A DNA stretch of 56,000 nt, taken from the NCBI RefSeq assembly GCF_964340395.1, contig NC_135557.1:4920216-4976215 (forward strand), given 5' to 3'. The stretch's first letter is position 1; each line of letters begins with the position of its first letter. The notes under the pieces were generated by a model. The model did no database searches, had not been told where the DNA came from, and saw nothing but the letters and a program-made list of their open reading frames with translations. The position numbers were made by a program, and so were the translations under genes. Origin of the DNA: Glandiceps talaboti. Taxonomy: Eukaryota; Hemichordata; Enteropneusta; Spengelidae. Of this stretch, positions 1 to 24,149 are shown piece by piece.

Positions 1-890
1 AAAAGCACTAACCATGCAAATTAATTTTTTGGACAAGTGCGCTTTCTTATGGTTAATGTATGTGCCAAATTATATGGAATTTGAAGAGTACATAATACAG
101 CTTAATACCATATCATTAATTATTCAAATTACTCATTAAAAGTAAAGTTGTATCAACAAACTTCATAGGACAGGTGAGTATTTTTATGATTGAAATATGT
201 GCCACATTATATGAATTTTGAAGCTTCATTATTAAGATGCAGCCTAATTACCTAATTAATTATGCAAATTTTCATTAAAACTAAACTACATAACAAATGT
301 TATAGGACATATGGGATTTGTTATATTTAACGTATGTAATGAATCATTTTAAAATTGAAGTGTGCATTCTTAATATAAGGCCTAACTAATACCGAAAATC
401 ATTAAACATGCAAATTATTCACTAAAACTGTAAGCTATATCAACAAACGTTATTTGACATATGTGCTCTGTTATGGTAATGTATGTACTGAATTATATGG
501 AAATTGAAGTATGAATCAAAAACAATTAATTATGCAAATGTTTCACCAAATCTTTAAGCAAAATCTAAAAATTTTATAGGACATATGCACTTTCTTATGT
601 ACTGTTAAACTGAAATAAGTATGTATTCTTAATATAAAGCCTACTTTTTATTCATTAACACTATAAGGTACATCAACAAACTCTTTAACACATATGCACC
701 TTGCTATGTTTAACATATGTACTAAATTATATTGAAATTGAATCATGCAGTCTTAAGAGATTGCTTAATTATTTGATTCATTGATATGCAAATTTTCCTA
801 AGTAACATGAACAGATCTCGCTCAAAAACTAAACTATTTTAGCCACAATTTACCATTATAAGTACCAAATTTCATTTCAATTAAGTTAGC
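1..890. repeat. Degenerate tandem repeat, unit about 110-150 bp
   Basis: Units share the order: GGACATATG-like block, TTATGGTTAATGTATGTAC-like block, AAATTATATGGAATTTGAAG, TTCTTAATATAAGGCCTAA, then TATGCAAATT and CATTAAAACTAA. At least six diverged units are visible. Each has an octamer-like ATGCAAAT. A CA microsatellite follows at about 921-960. Confidence 0.7.
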
Positions 891-918
891 GGTTTTTATG
901 AAAATGATGACGCTGTCA

Positions 919-964
<46 letters not shown>

Positions 965-1344
965 TGGACGGACGGATGGACTGACAGACATACAGACAGG
1001 CATAGCCATTTCAATACTTCCCCTTATGAGAGGTAAAAAGCACACGTGTTTGATAAAAACATAGACAGTGTTGTCGATGTATATTGCATTCTTAATTTCC
1101 ACTTATGAAAATGGAAAATAGCTGAAAGTAGCATATTTGTTAATTCCAACGATTCGAATGTTTACAAACATATGTAAATACTACCCCCACCCTCCTGCGA
1201 TTCCTGATATTGTACCCCACTTCACTTCCTTCAGAAAAAATTATGTGTTTATTCGCAAGTGGAAGGGGTCATTGAAAAGCCAATGCACTGAAGGAGTACA
1301 GTTCTACAATTCAAACACTCATAAAGAGTAAATTTTTTATGTAG

Positions 1345-14224
<12,880 letters not shown>

Positions 14225-14481
14225 ATGTACAAAGAACCGAAAGTATATACTTATGAAGAAACGTAAAAGAAGAATTGTATAGACCAATGAGAAAATAGAT
14301 CATTGCAGATATGACATTTATTTGTCTAGTATCTTGCCACATTCTCATTTATTATTGTCTTATTGGGATAGTTTTTGGCACAACGGAAAGTAGTGCTATA
14401 GGCAAGGCAGAATGTTGTGTGTGTGTGTGTGTGTGTGTGTGTTGTGTTGTGTTGTGTTGTGTTGTGTTGTGCTGTGCTGTG

Positions 14482-14520
<39 letters not shown>

Positions 14521-17500
14521 CATTTGGAATTATAAATATCCAATGAAAGTGATCGTATCTGCGATTGCAATGTTATATACAAAATGTGATTTTTCGTGCA
14601 AACCAGTAAGTGATCTACATATAATTTAGAGCTTTGAAGTTTATTATATAATAATATATAATCACCCCGGCCAAAGTTCACCTACACAACCTCAAAATTT
14701 ATGAAAATGCTGTGTTTAATAATGTAATTGTAGCACATTATGATTTGGGTCATAAAACTTAAAAGTAAAAATCTTCGGAAATTCTTAGTGATGTGGAATG
14801 GTGTGACCAAAATGGTCTAAAAAGTGTAACTTAATGCTCAAGTGTCCAAAACCTTTTGACAGGCTGTGCTGAAATATGTGGTGGTCACGTTTCTGAAGAT
14901 ATGAAGATTAAGAGTTACCAAGAGCATAATGGTCTTATCAGTAATATGCAAATTAGGTATAAATATGAATTTCGATCAAAAAGTTATATCTCGAAAACTA
15001 CAAGGTGTTTGGGGCTGAAATTTGGTGGTGATGTCTCTGGCGGTGTCAGTCTCCATGCACTGACACACACACATTGCAACAGCCAAATGTCGGTACATTT
15101 TGCAAAATTAACATTGTCAGGAATATGTACGCAAAATACACCTGGCAATGAGACCATGCACATATCAACAGCAAAATAATTATGTATGGCAAAGATAAAA
15201 GCACCAGTGAATAGAATAGTGTTTAAACATTCTAAAAATGAGCACATATGCTTAGCAACATATGATCGTGCCTATAGCAACGGTAGAATAACAATGTACA
15301 TTGGAAAGTTAACATCGGGGATCAATTGGCATGTGGATAAATGTGTTTTTTTTAAACAACAAATTATCTAGTTATGCTACAACGTCATTTTGGATTACTC
15401 TAAGCCTATTTTCTACCGGCACATTCATAAAGATGTTTCAAAGTAGTACCGGTATGTTTGTTTCATTTGCCTTGTATTTTGATAAATAATCTGTTCAAAG
15501 TAGCCAATATTTAGTTGTATTTCTTTAGATTTGCAATCCTTCAGTTTTAGTTATCACAGTAATTCAATTTATTTGGTGTATTAGTTTTTTTGTACTGCTT
15601 TTTATTACGATTTAAACCTACACAAGCTGCAACTGGGATATTTTGTCAAATAACCTAAAATAATTCTTTATAAAAAAAAATACACAATATCTCTTAATAA
15701 ATGGTCAAGTGGCAAGCTCGAATCTTGTGTGAAAACTCGGTTTTTTGAAAGAATTTTTCACAGTATTGAAACAGTATTGGTGTATAGAGTATCACTATTT
15801 TCCGATCGGACAACCACAATATATTCACTGAAAATTGTTAAAATACCAAACATTAGCTGTCGGTCGTACACATTAACCAGTGGCTGATATTTCCATAAGC
15901 AGTACAGAAACAGGCTGAAATCATGATTGCTGTTGATGGCACTGATAGTGGGTGCGGACCTAAAAGTCAATTTAATTTAATTAATTATGTATACAGCTAC
16001 ACAAATACGTTTATCAACAGGTGATGTGATACTGTTTATGATGTATGATATTGTGAGTAGGTGATTGTACCTAACGAATCATTTTACTGACACAGTTGTA
16101 GCTTTAATGTTTTGGCTTGAGTCAAAAACTGAATATCCTTGAATTTTATGAAAAATTTAAAGATGTATTCATTACAATATCTATATATACATAACTAATA
16201 AGGGATTTAAGATTTTTACATTTCTATATTTACCTATATGGTAGAAGCAAATTAACATGAAACCAGCAATCATTTTATTTTTGTTTTATTGTGTTGTGTT
16301 GTGATGTGTTGTTTTAAAATGAAAAGTATATATCCATATATATCACTAATAAGGGATTTAAGATTTACATTTCTATATTTACCTATGGTAAAAGCAAATT
16401 AACATATAAACGGCAATTGTTTTATTTTGTTTTATTGTGTTGTGTTTTATTGTGTTGTGTTTTATTGTGTTGTGATGTATTGTGTTGTTTTAAAATGAAA
16501 ACTTTTATCTATATACGTCACTAATAAGCTGAAGGGTTTTAAAATTTATATATTCTATATGGCAGAAGCAAATTAACATATAAACGGTAATTATTTTGTT
16601 TTGTTTTATTGTGTTGTGATGTGTTGTTTTAAAGCACAAATAGTTATTCTTGATGGACTTCATCGTCAACATTTTGGAGTGTTTAGATGTCACGTGATGA
16701 TAAAGGCTATGCAAGTGTTCTAAAGAGAAAGGTATCTGCTACTGTGGGTTTTCTTTGGTTCCCATTGCTGTGAAAGAGCAGAATGGTAACAGAGGTTCGA
16801 GTGAGTGTTTCAACTATATAATCACCTTTACTTAGATATAGGTTTATGTATAGACGTTGCAGTTTTTGTGGTAAATAGTACACATTATTCAAGTTATTTG
16901 GAGGTTAAATGAATAATTTCTCCAACAATTATGTTTGTAGTCGAAGTATACCTTTAAAAAACTATCCATACTTACATATACAAGTTCTGTTCAAAAATTG
17001 TTATCGATGGTGTGCCTTTGATGTGTCTAAATAACATAATTAAAATTGTTAGAATTTCCTGTATGACTGATCTTAAAAATATTAATTTAAGAATACTATC
17101 CCGGACTAATTATATACCACTTTGAATGCCTAGTTCCCTGACACACACCCTGGACAGTAATGTATCAATGCAAGCACCTTAACTCACAGGCAATTGAGTT
17201 AAACAGTTAAACACACAATTAGATGATGATGGTATTTTAACGACATGTTCTATGATTTCATTGTGGCTACATATTTTTTTTTTTACAAATTCTAACCCTT
17301 CTCATTTAGCCAACGTAATTAATGTATAAAATTGTACTAAAACCTTCATTGACAAACTCTACAGTTTGTTATAAAACAAAGATGCATTATTATGTATTCA
17401 TTCACAAATTATATCACACAGAGAGAATTTAATATAGATAAGTATGTTGTCAGTCAGAGATTTGAAAATGTTATTCATATATGCCACCCCTCATATGAAT

Positions 17501-18328
17501 TAGGTATTGACATGGGAAATGATACAAAATGAGTGATTCACAATGTATACAATCCTACTATCAATAAATAAGCATTAACGAAAGGCACATATTGGAAACC
17601 CCAATTTAATGACTTGGCAAAAAGTACAAATCAACATATCCATTATACGATCCAGTAGACGATGAATAATTGTATTATCAAGTCATATGTTCTATGTTAC
17701 GAATTAGACGATGTGTGTTTATGCATTTGGTTTAATACTATATTTTACATAAAAATACACACCTATAACCAAGTTTGGGTCTTTGTGATTGGGGTTATAG
17801 TGTTATCATGAAATGTACACTTCAGATATTTTCAATCTAATGTAAACAATTCATTCTTTGCATTATTACTTGCAATAAAAAAATATTTTTTGCTGTATTT
17901 CGTCTGGTGTAAAGCAACAATGGCTGAATGAAAGTGAATTGATTGAAGTAAGTTTTGATAAAGACATATATTTATCTGTGCCAATTTATTACGGCGATGT
18001 TGTTTGGAAACTGAAGTTGGCAAGCCTGCCTAAACAATGTTATTCTGCCACAATACACGAGTTAATTATCTTTTATTTAGGATACCGTCGTCGCATCTGT
18101 TATTGCTTAATATGTTGTTTAAAGGACCCGGAGAGAAAGTGGTAGACAGACATACAAACATACATACATACCGATAAATAGACTCATGCAGTCGGGTTGG
18201 CAGAAAGATAGACAAACAACCATTTAGCCAGACATACAAACAGATAGGTAGATATACAGGTTGGCAAACAGACACACAGACTGGCTGGCTGGCTGTAGAT
18301 GTATAAGTTGTCTGACACAGAACGTGCG
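14225..18328. other. Non-coding interval after gene A
   Basis: Contains a GT/GTGTT microsatellite (14413-14516), a three-copy tandem repeat (16190-16640) and AT-rich DNA. Open frames here are short and lack splice context or domains. I see no host gene. Confidence 0.6.
16190..16640. repeat. Three-copy tandem repeat, unit about 150-175 bp
   Basis: Each unit reads: CACTAATAAG, TTTAAGATTT, TTCTATATTTACCTAT, AGCAAATTAACATATAAAC, then TTTTATTGTGTTGTG blocks and GTTGTTTTAAAATGAAAA. The inner GTGTTTTATT motif varies in copy number. Confidence 0.75.
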
Positions 18329-18433
18329 ACATACATACATACATACATACATACATACATACATACATACATACATACATACGGGTAGATAGATGGGGAG
18401 GCATGGATGCAGATAGGATAGGTAGGTTTAAAT

Positions 18434-18484
<51 letters not shown>
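18329..18484. repeat. (CATA)n and (CA)n microsatellites
   Basis: CATA block about 18329-18382, CA block about 18436-18484, with degenerate CAGA/TACA sequence between and before. Confidence 0.9.
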
Positions 18485-18487
<3 letters not shown>

Positions 18488-18570
18488 AAAGGCAACTAGA
18501 AACCATACAGAAATCCAAAACAGAAAACTTCAGATGCAGCTAAACTGGCGAGAGACACACTTATATTAAG

Positions 18571-18800
18571 ACTTATTTTTCCAATTTTGGTTCCTCAAAT
18601 ATTTATCATGATTACTAGTCGTCTAAAGTAACGCTCTTAAACTGTTGAAGTAGGTTTTGGTAAATACTGGCAGAGATTGTTCATACCGTATTATGAGGGC
18701 ATTAGTGGTAGGACTGTAAATTGATGTGGGCAAGATTGTTTAATTTAGCTATAAACATGCATTCAGACAAAAGTCACTTGAACACAACACAAGAGTTATT
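18571..18800. repeat. Diverged duplicate of 24340-24560
   Basis: Both share ACTTATTTTTCCAATTTTGG, AAAGTAACGCTC, GTTGAAGTAGGTT, GGCAAGATT and TAGCTATAAACA in the same order. The two copies lie on opposite sides of the LINE, each next to a CATA array. Confidence 0.6.
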
Positions 18801-18871
18801 CACTTGTATTTACGATACCAATGTCACACTCGGTACTATTAATGAAACGTTGCTAGAGAGTGGGAGGCAGG

Positions 18872-18905
<34 letters not shown>

Positions 18906-19213
18906 GTATTTTATTTGCCACAAACTCAAAATCATATCAATATAACAAAAGAGAAAAAGTAAAAAAGACAGTGGAATAAATATTACACATAAACTGATGG
19001 ATGAATACAGAGTTTATGGCTGGACCACAAAAATAGTTTGAAACAAACTAGTCAAGTTTGTGGCCCATACTACAATTGATTAAACAAAATAATCAAAGCA
19101 AAAACAAAAACAAATTTGAAATTAAAACAAAAACAAACAAAAAACAAACAAAACGCGTTCATCAAAAAATATATAACTGGCATTAAATGCAATGTAAGGT
19201 AGAAAAAGCTGAA

Positions 19214-22144
19214 TTAATTTTGTAACAAATACTGTTTTAACTGAGATTTAAAAGTAGTCCTGGATTGTATTTTTTTCAATTCTTCAGGTAAGGAGTTCCA
19301 ATGTTTTGCAGCTGCATACTGAAAATTGTGTTGCGTCAAAGTAAGATTTACTTTGGGAATGTAAAAGTTATCTCTCGCTGTATTCCGAGTGTGATACGTA
19401 TTTGGTGGTGTGTTAAAGTAGTCGTTAACTGTTTGCGGGAAGTGACCGGCCCTCAAATCAAAAATAAATAAAGAAGTATTAAATTTGCATTGCTGGTGGA
19501 CATTTAGAATTCCTAGTTGCTGAAAAAGAGGGGAGGAGGGAGCATCAATATTTGAAAAAGTTATAAAGCGAATAACTTTCTTTTGAAGGTTTAAGATAGG
19601 CTTGAGAAATGTATTGTATGTATTGCCCCATATCTCTATACAATATGAGATATGGGGCAAGATCATAGAGTTATACAACAGAAGAAGAGTAGATTTAGGT
19701 ACGTAATAGCGAATTTTGGAAATTATGCCAATAATTGGAGAAATTGCTTTCCTAACTTTTTCAATGTGTGATGTCCAAAGCATATTTTGATCTAAACACA
19801 CGCCAAGATAATTGGTTGACGTTACTTGTGAAATTTGTGAGCCATTGATGCCCAGACTTCCCTCCATTTTCACCAATCTTTGCGAAGTCTTAATAATCAT
19901 GAAATTAGTTTTTTCTACATTGATAGTGAGCCTATTGGCGTCGCACCAGTCACATACTTTCCTGAAGTCGAAATGGAGTTGATCAAGCTGAATTATATTT
20001 GAGGGATTGTTGATAAATTGAAACAAGTTTGTGTCGTCGGCAAATAATCGAAATTCAAATGCATCAGTAGCGTTCACAATATCATTGATGTAAATCAGAA
20101 AGAGAAGGGGGCCTAAAATTGAGCCTTGTGGTACTCCACATTGTATTTCGCTATATGGCGAGGTAACATTATTTATACAGACACACTGCTTACGCTGGGA
20201 GAGATAACTTTTAAACCAAAGTAAAGGCAAGCCTCTGACACCATAGTGACTCAGTTTCTGAAGAAGAATACTATGGTCTATTGTGTCAAAGGCTTTCCGC
20301 AAATCAATGAAAATACCACATGTCAGATAACCATTGTCCAGCTTATTAGCAATACCAGTGATCAGGTCAACCAGGGCAAGCTTAGTACTGTGTTTTTTCC
20401 TGAAACCAAACTGAGTTTTGATGAGGATGTTGTATTTTTCAAGATATTTAACAAGTTGATGATTGACAATAGATTCAAACACTTTACTGATTACGGGCAA
20501 AATTGAAATGGGGCGATAATTGCCAACATCGCATGGCGAACCTTTTTTATAAATAGGTATTACCTTGGCAATCTTAAGAAGACTTGGAAAAATACCATTG
20601 TTGAGAGAACAGTTAATTATATGTGTGAGAGGGCATGCAATAATGTGAGCAGCGTGTATAACTAAGAGGGGATTAATTGTGTCCTGACCGGTAGCTTTGC
20701 GGGGATCAAGCTTGAATATTTCTCCCAGGACGTCTTCTTCAGACACGGGGTGAAAGAAAAAGGAGTTGAGGTAGTTCCCATCCAGGTATTGTCTAAAGTC
20801 TTTGTTGCTTGTAATCTTTTGAGCAAGATTGGGCCCAATACTAGTGAAATAATTATTGAATTCTTGAGCAATATCTCTTGTATCTGTTAAGCATGTGTTT
20901 CCAGGGTTGTTTGTAGTTAATTTATCGGGAGTACATTTGGTATGTGTTTTGTTCAACATCTCTTTAATAATAAGCCAAGTTTTGTTGGTGTTGCCAGAGG
21001 CATTTGAAATTTTATTGGTGTAGTAGTTTTTCTTAGCCAACCTAAGGAGCTTCGTCAATGTATTCCTGTACCTAGTATACTTATTTTTAATTTGGTTATT
21101 CCTTGGGTGATTTTTCATTTTCGAGAAAAGTTTATGTTTTGTATGTATGGATGCAAATAAGCCCTTTGTGATCCAGGGTCTTTTAATTGACTTTTGTGTT
21201 CTTGTAGATGTTTTTATTCGAAGATGTCTTCTGATAACAGTATGAAATAAATCATTAAAAATATTGTATACTTCAGACGGGTCTTCGCACATGTGGACTG
21301 GTTGCCAGGATACATTGCTTAGGTCAGCTAAAAAGGCCTCTTTGTTGTAATTCCTGAAATCGTAGGTGTGTGTTTTGGTAACGTTTTCAAAAACGTGATG
21401 CAGACTTTTAATAATGCCGAAAATTGGATAGTGGTCTGAAATGTCTGTTTCAATTGTACCGGACTCAATAAAGTGGTCAGTAATATTTGTCACCAGGTGA
21501 TCTATTACCGTGTGTGAGGTGTTAGTAACTCTGGTAGGGGTGTTAATTAATTGTGTCATATTGTATGTATTCAGGAGAGAATTGTAATGAGTAACGGGTG
21601 GGCTGTCTAAAGATGTGTCAATATTCATATCGCCAAGGAGAATACAATCACGCCCGTTCACTGACACCTGATCAAGGCATGCTTCTAAACTGTCAATGAA
21701 TTCATTAAAAGGTGTGTTGGGTCTTCTGTAGATAACGCCTATAACAATCTTTTTGTTGTTGATCATAGTTTCCCCAAAGATAGATTCGCAGTGATTAATT
21801 TTACATGTGTTAATGCGAGAGAAGGACAACGAGTTGTGAAAATACAGAGCGACTCCACCACCTTGTGAGGCTTCACGATTACAAGTAACGAAAGTATAGG
21901 AAGGCAAATCATAAAGACAGCAATTTGAATCGGGATGTAACCATGTTTCCGTTAGAGCTATAAAAGGAAAATTTTGATCTAACATGCTTAAAAAGTTAAC
22001 AAAGCTATCGAAGTTTTTTGTAAGGGATCTGACATTGCAATGTAGGAAAGAACATGAACTGTGTAAAAGATTTCTATCAGAATTGAACTGGTTGACTGTG
22101 CAAGACTTGCAGCTGTATTTAACTATGAGTTCTTCGTTCATCAT
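19214..22144 (-). CDS. LINE ORF2: AP endonuclease plus reverse transcriptase, 976 aa
   Basis: The N-terminal endonuclease (residues about 30-250) shows LHCNVRSL, ALTETWL, GVIYRRP and LGDMNID and ends with TDISDHYPIFG. Reverse transcriptase (about 480-760): GFRKKHSTKLALVDLI, FIDLRKAFDTIDH, GVPQGSILGPLLFLIYINDI and the catalytic LFADDTN. A C-terminal region with HISYCIEIWGNTY follows. The enzyme nicks target DNA and copies its own RNA there. Length is normal for the group. All catalytic motifs are present; no RNase H domain is seen. Confidence 0.95.
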   Translation of the reverse strand: MMNEELIVKYSCKSCTVNQFNSDRNLLHSSCSFLHCNVRSLTKNFDSFVNFLSMLDQNFPFIALTETWLHPDSNCCLYDLPSYTFVTCNREASQGGGVALYFHNSLSFSRINTCKINHCESIFGETMINNKKIVIGVIYRRPNTPFNEFIDSLEACLDQVSVNGRDCILLGDMNIDTSLDSPPVTHYNSLLNTYNMTQLINTPTRVTNTSHTVIDHLVTNITDHFIESGTIETDISDHYPIFGIIKSLHHVFENVTKTHTYDFRNYNKEAFLADLSNVSWQPVHMCEDPSEVYNIFNDLFHTVIRRHLRIKTSTRTQKSIKRPWITKGLFASIHTKHKLFSKMKNHPRNNQIKNKYTRYRNTLTKLLRLAKKNYYTNKISNASGNTNKTWLIIKEMLNKTHTKCTPDKLTTNNPGNTCLTDTRDIAQEFNNYFTSIGPNLAQKITSNKDFRQYLDGNYLNSFFFHPVSEEDVLGEIFKLDPRKATGQDTINPLLVIHAAHIIACPLTHIINCSLNNGIFPSLLKIAKVIPIYKKGSPCDVGNYRPISILPVISKVFESIVNHQLVKYLEKYNILIKTQFGFRKKHSTKLALVDLITGIANKLDNGYLTCGIFIDLRKAFDTIDHSILLQKLSHYGVRGLPLLWFKSYLSQRKQCVCINNVTSPYSEIQCGVPQGSILGPLLFLIYINDIVNATDAFEFRLFADDTNLFQFINNPSNIIQLDQLHFDFRKVCDWCDANRLTINVEKTNFMIIKTSQRLVKMEGSLGINGSQISQVTSTNYLGVCLDQNMLWTSHIEKVRKAISPIIGIISKIRYYVPKSTLLLLYNSMILPHISYCIEIWGNTYNTFLKPILNLQKKVIRFITFSNIDAPSSPLFQQLGILNVHQQCKFNTSLFIFDLRAGHFPQTVNDYFNTPPNTYHTRNTARDNFYIPKVNLTLTQHNFQYAAAKHWNSLPEELKKIQSRTTFKSQLKQYLLQN

Positions 22145-22273
22145 GAAATGGCTGACATACTTAGAGAATAAGTAATCGAAAAATAGTTACCCACTACTTT
22201 GAATATCTTCAATGAGACAAGTCTGATGATATTGTATTCAATAAAGAAATACATGTAATACGAGTATATTTAG

Positions 22274-23131
22274 TTAGACGATACGATCGAGATCTCTTAT
22301 AGTTGCTACGATGATTGCTGGGTCGCCGACATTTTTCCGCACGTAGATTTTGCCATTGTGCGTCCAAATGAATTTCCAGTGTTTTTCGTTGCGTAGCTGA
22401 TTTACCTGGAAGAAGAGTTGCTTATTAGTTGGTGTTAAGTTCTCGTTGATGTAAATACGATTGTTGCTTGTGACGCCAATGTTACGGGTAGTCTTGCCTT
22501 TAAGGTTTTTTCTTGATGAATACAGCTTATTTCGGAGGGAACGACGAACGAACTTGACGATGATTGTGGCTGGTTTACGCTGGCCATTACTTTGCCGGCT
22601 AGGTCTTTGAGGAAGACGATGTGATATATCAATATCATCAGGCGAAACATTGACACCGACGATCTCAGCTACTTTAACCACGATATTATCTGTGTCTTCA
22701 TTTCCATCCTCAGGTATACCTGATATTTCTAAGGTGTTTCTTCTGGTGTATTGATGTAGTTCGTTGACTTCCTTTGTTGTGTTAGCTAGTTTGTCTTTCA
22801 AATCTTTGTTTTCATTTCGTAGACTTTGCAGTTGCTTTGCGAAGTCATCAAAAGAGTTACTCACATAGGTAATGGACTTCTGGAGTTCACGTATGTTGTT
22901 TTCCATTGCAGTAAGCTTGTCGACTTTAGCGGTGAGCGTAAGCAATGTCGCCTGTATAGTGTCAAGTTGTGATTTCTCAGGCACGTGATTGTCATTGTCA
23001 GTAGTAGCATCGGCCATCTTGACTGCACTTGAACTTGTTGTTGGAAAGCGATGAAGTTTACACGACTTGCAGAGATGCAGGTCGCCCTGGGACAGCTTAG
23101 CTCTCGAGTTACCACAATCCTGACACTTCAT
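22274..23131 (-). CDS. LINE ORF1: zinc-ribbon, coiled-coil, RRM-like RNA-binding protein, 285 aa
   Basis: The frame runs on upstream into the microsatellite, but the natural start is ATG 23129-23131 (MKCQDCGNSRAK). Order: a Cys4 zinc ribbon (CQDCG, CKSCK), a coiled coil (about 70-150), an RRM-like core with LEISGIPEDGNEDTDN and IIVKFVRRSLRNKLY, and a C-terminal domain. This matches the ORF1 layout of several CR1/L2-group elements. It binds the element RNA in the RNP. It precedes ORF2 by about 130 bp. Confidence 0.85.
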   Translation of the reverse strand: MKCQDCGNSRAKLSQGDLHLCKSCKLHRFPTTSSSAVKMADATTDNDNHVPEKSQLDTIQATLLTLTAKVDKLTAMENNIRELQKSITYVSNSFDDFAKQLQSLRNENKDLKDKLANTTKEVNELHQYTRRNTLEISGIPEDGNEDTDNIVVKVAEIVGVNVSPDDIDISHRLPQRPSRQSNGQRKPATIIVKFVRRSLRNKLYSSRKNLKGKTTRNIGVTSNNRIYINENLTPTNKQLFFQVNQLRNEKHWKFIWTHNGKIYVRKNVGDPAIIVATIRDLDRIV

Positions 23132-23256
23132 AATTGTTTTCAAATGGTTGCAATTGTAGAAAGCGTTTGTTGATAATGGAAAATTTGAGGTTTTTGCTGG
23201 AGCGAGGTGCACATCGACCTTGTGCACGCTACCCCACACTACTAATTGAATTGAAC

Positions 23257-23269
23257 ATACATACATACA

Positions 23270-23303
<34 letters not shown>

Positions 23304-23365
23304 CATACATACATACATACATATATACATACATACATACATATATGCATGCACACATACATACA

Positions 23366-23399
<34 letters not shown>

Positions 23400-23445
23400 C
23401 ATACATACATACATATATACATACATACATACATACATACATACA

Positions 23446-23479
<34 letters not shown>

Positions 23480-23513
23480 CATACATACATACATATATGC
23501 ATGCACACATACA

Positions 23514-23575
<62 letters not shown>

Positions 23576-23605
23576 CATACATACATACATACATACATAC
23601 ATACA

Positions 23606-23639
<34 letters not shown>

Positions 23640-23677
23640 CATACATACATACATATATGCATGCACACATACATACA

Positions 23678-23709
<32 letters not shown>

Positions 23710-23731
23710 CATACATACATACATACATACA

Positions 23732-23764
<33 letters not shown>

Positions 23765-23766
23765 GC
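23257..23766. repeat. (ATAC)n array with higher-order structure
   Basis: ATAC units interrupted by ATATATAC variants and by ATATATGCATGCACAC at 23341, 23493 and 23653, with a related variant near 23760. The open frames reading YVCM or HTYI repeats are artefacts of this array. Confidence 0.9.
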
Positions 23767-24070
23767 AAGCATGCATAATTATTTGGAATTAATAGATTAT
23801 TCTCGTCACTCCCAGTCTGATCAGGGTTTTTTTTAATTTCAGGCGTGTTCTATTGGGCTCTATTTGGTGCGTCCGAATATTAGAACTTTCACACTATAAC
23901 AGTTAATCACGCGCGGTTGTTGTTCTGTTCCATAACATTCAGATGTGTTCAGGTGTTTACCTAACATGTCTGAAGCTCGCCGATATTACCTTGAAAAAGA
24001 ATTTTTATTCGAAACGTCGGATTTTACATGTATTTATACGGACTGACTTACAAGTTCCATATGCATTTCT

Positions 24071-24145
24071 GTCTACATACATACATACATACATACATAC
24101 ATACATACATACATACATACATACATACATACGTACGTACGTACA
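24071..24145. repeat. (CATA)n array ending in (CGTA)n
   Basis: CATA units followed by four CGTA units; no gene. Confidence 0.9.
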
Positions 24146-24149
24146 GTAC

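Larger units (their letters stand above)
18900..23256 (-). mobile_element. Non-LTR retrotransposon (CR1/L2/Rex1 group), both ORFs intact, inside (ATAC)n
   Basis: On the - strand: 5' region from about 23256, ORF1 23131-22274, ORF2 22144-19214, then a 300-bp 3' region ending AATAAAATAC followed by TATG repeats. Both ORFs are open throughout, so the copy may be young. The 3' tail is microsatellite rather than poly(A), as in the CR1/L2 group. (ATAC)n lies on both sides, so target duplications cannot be read. The exact borders are uncertain by tens of bp. Confidence 0.8.

Noticed and set aside
20246-20506. + strand frame across the LINE
   Set aside because: Shadow of ORF2 on the opposite strand.
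23134-23836. Long frames reading HTYIHTYI or YVCMYVCM on both strands
   Set aside because: Artefacts of the (ATAC)n array; only the part of the - strand frame from 23131 downstream is LINE ORF1.
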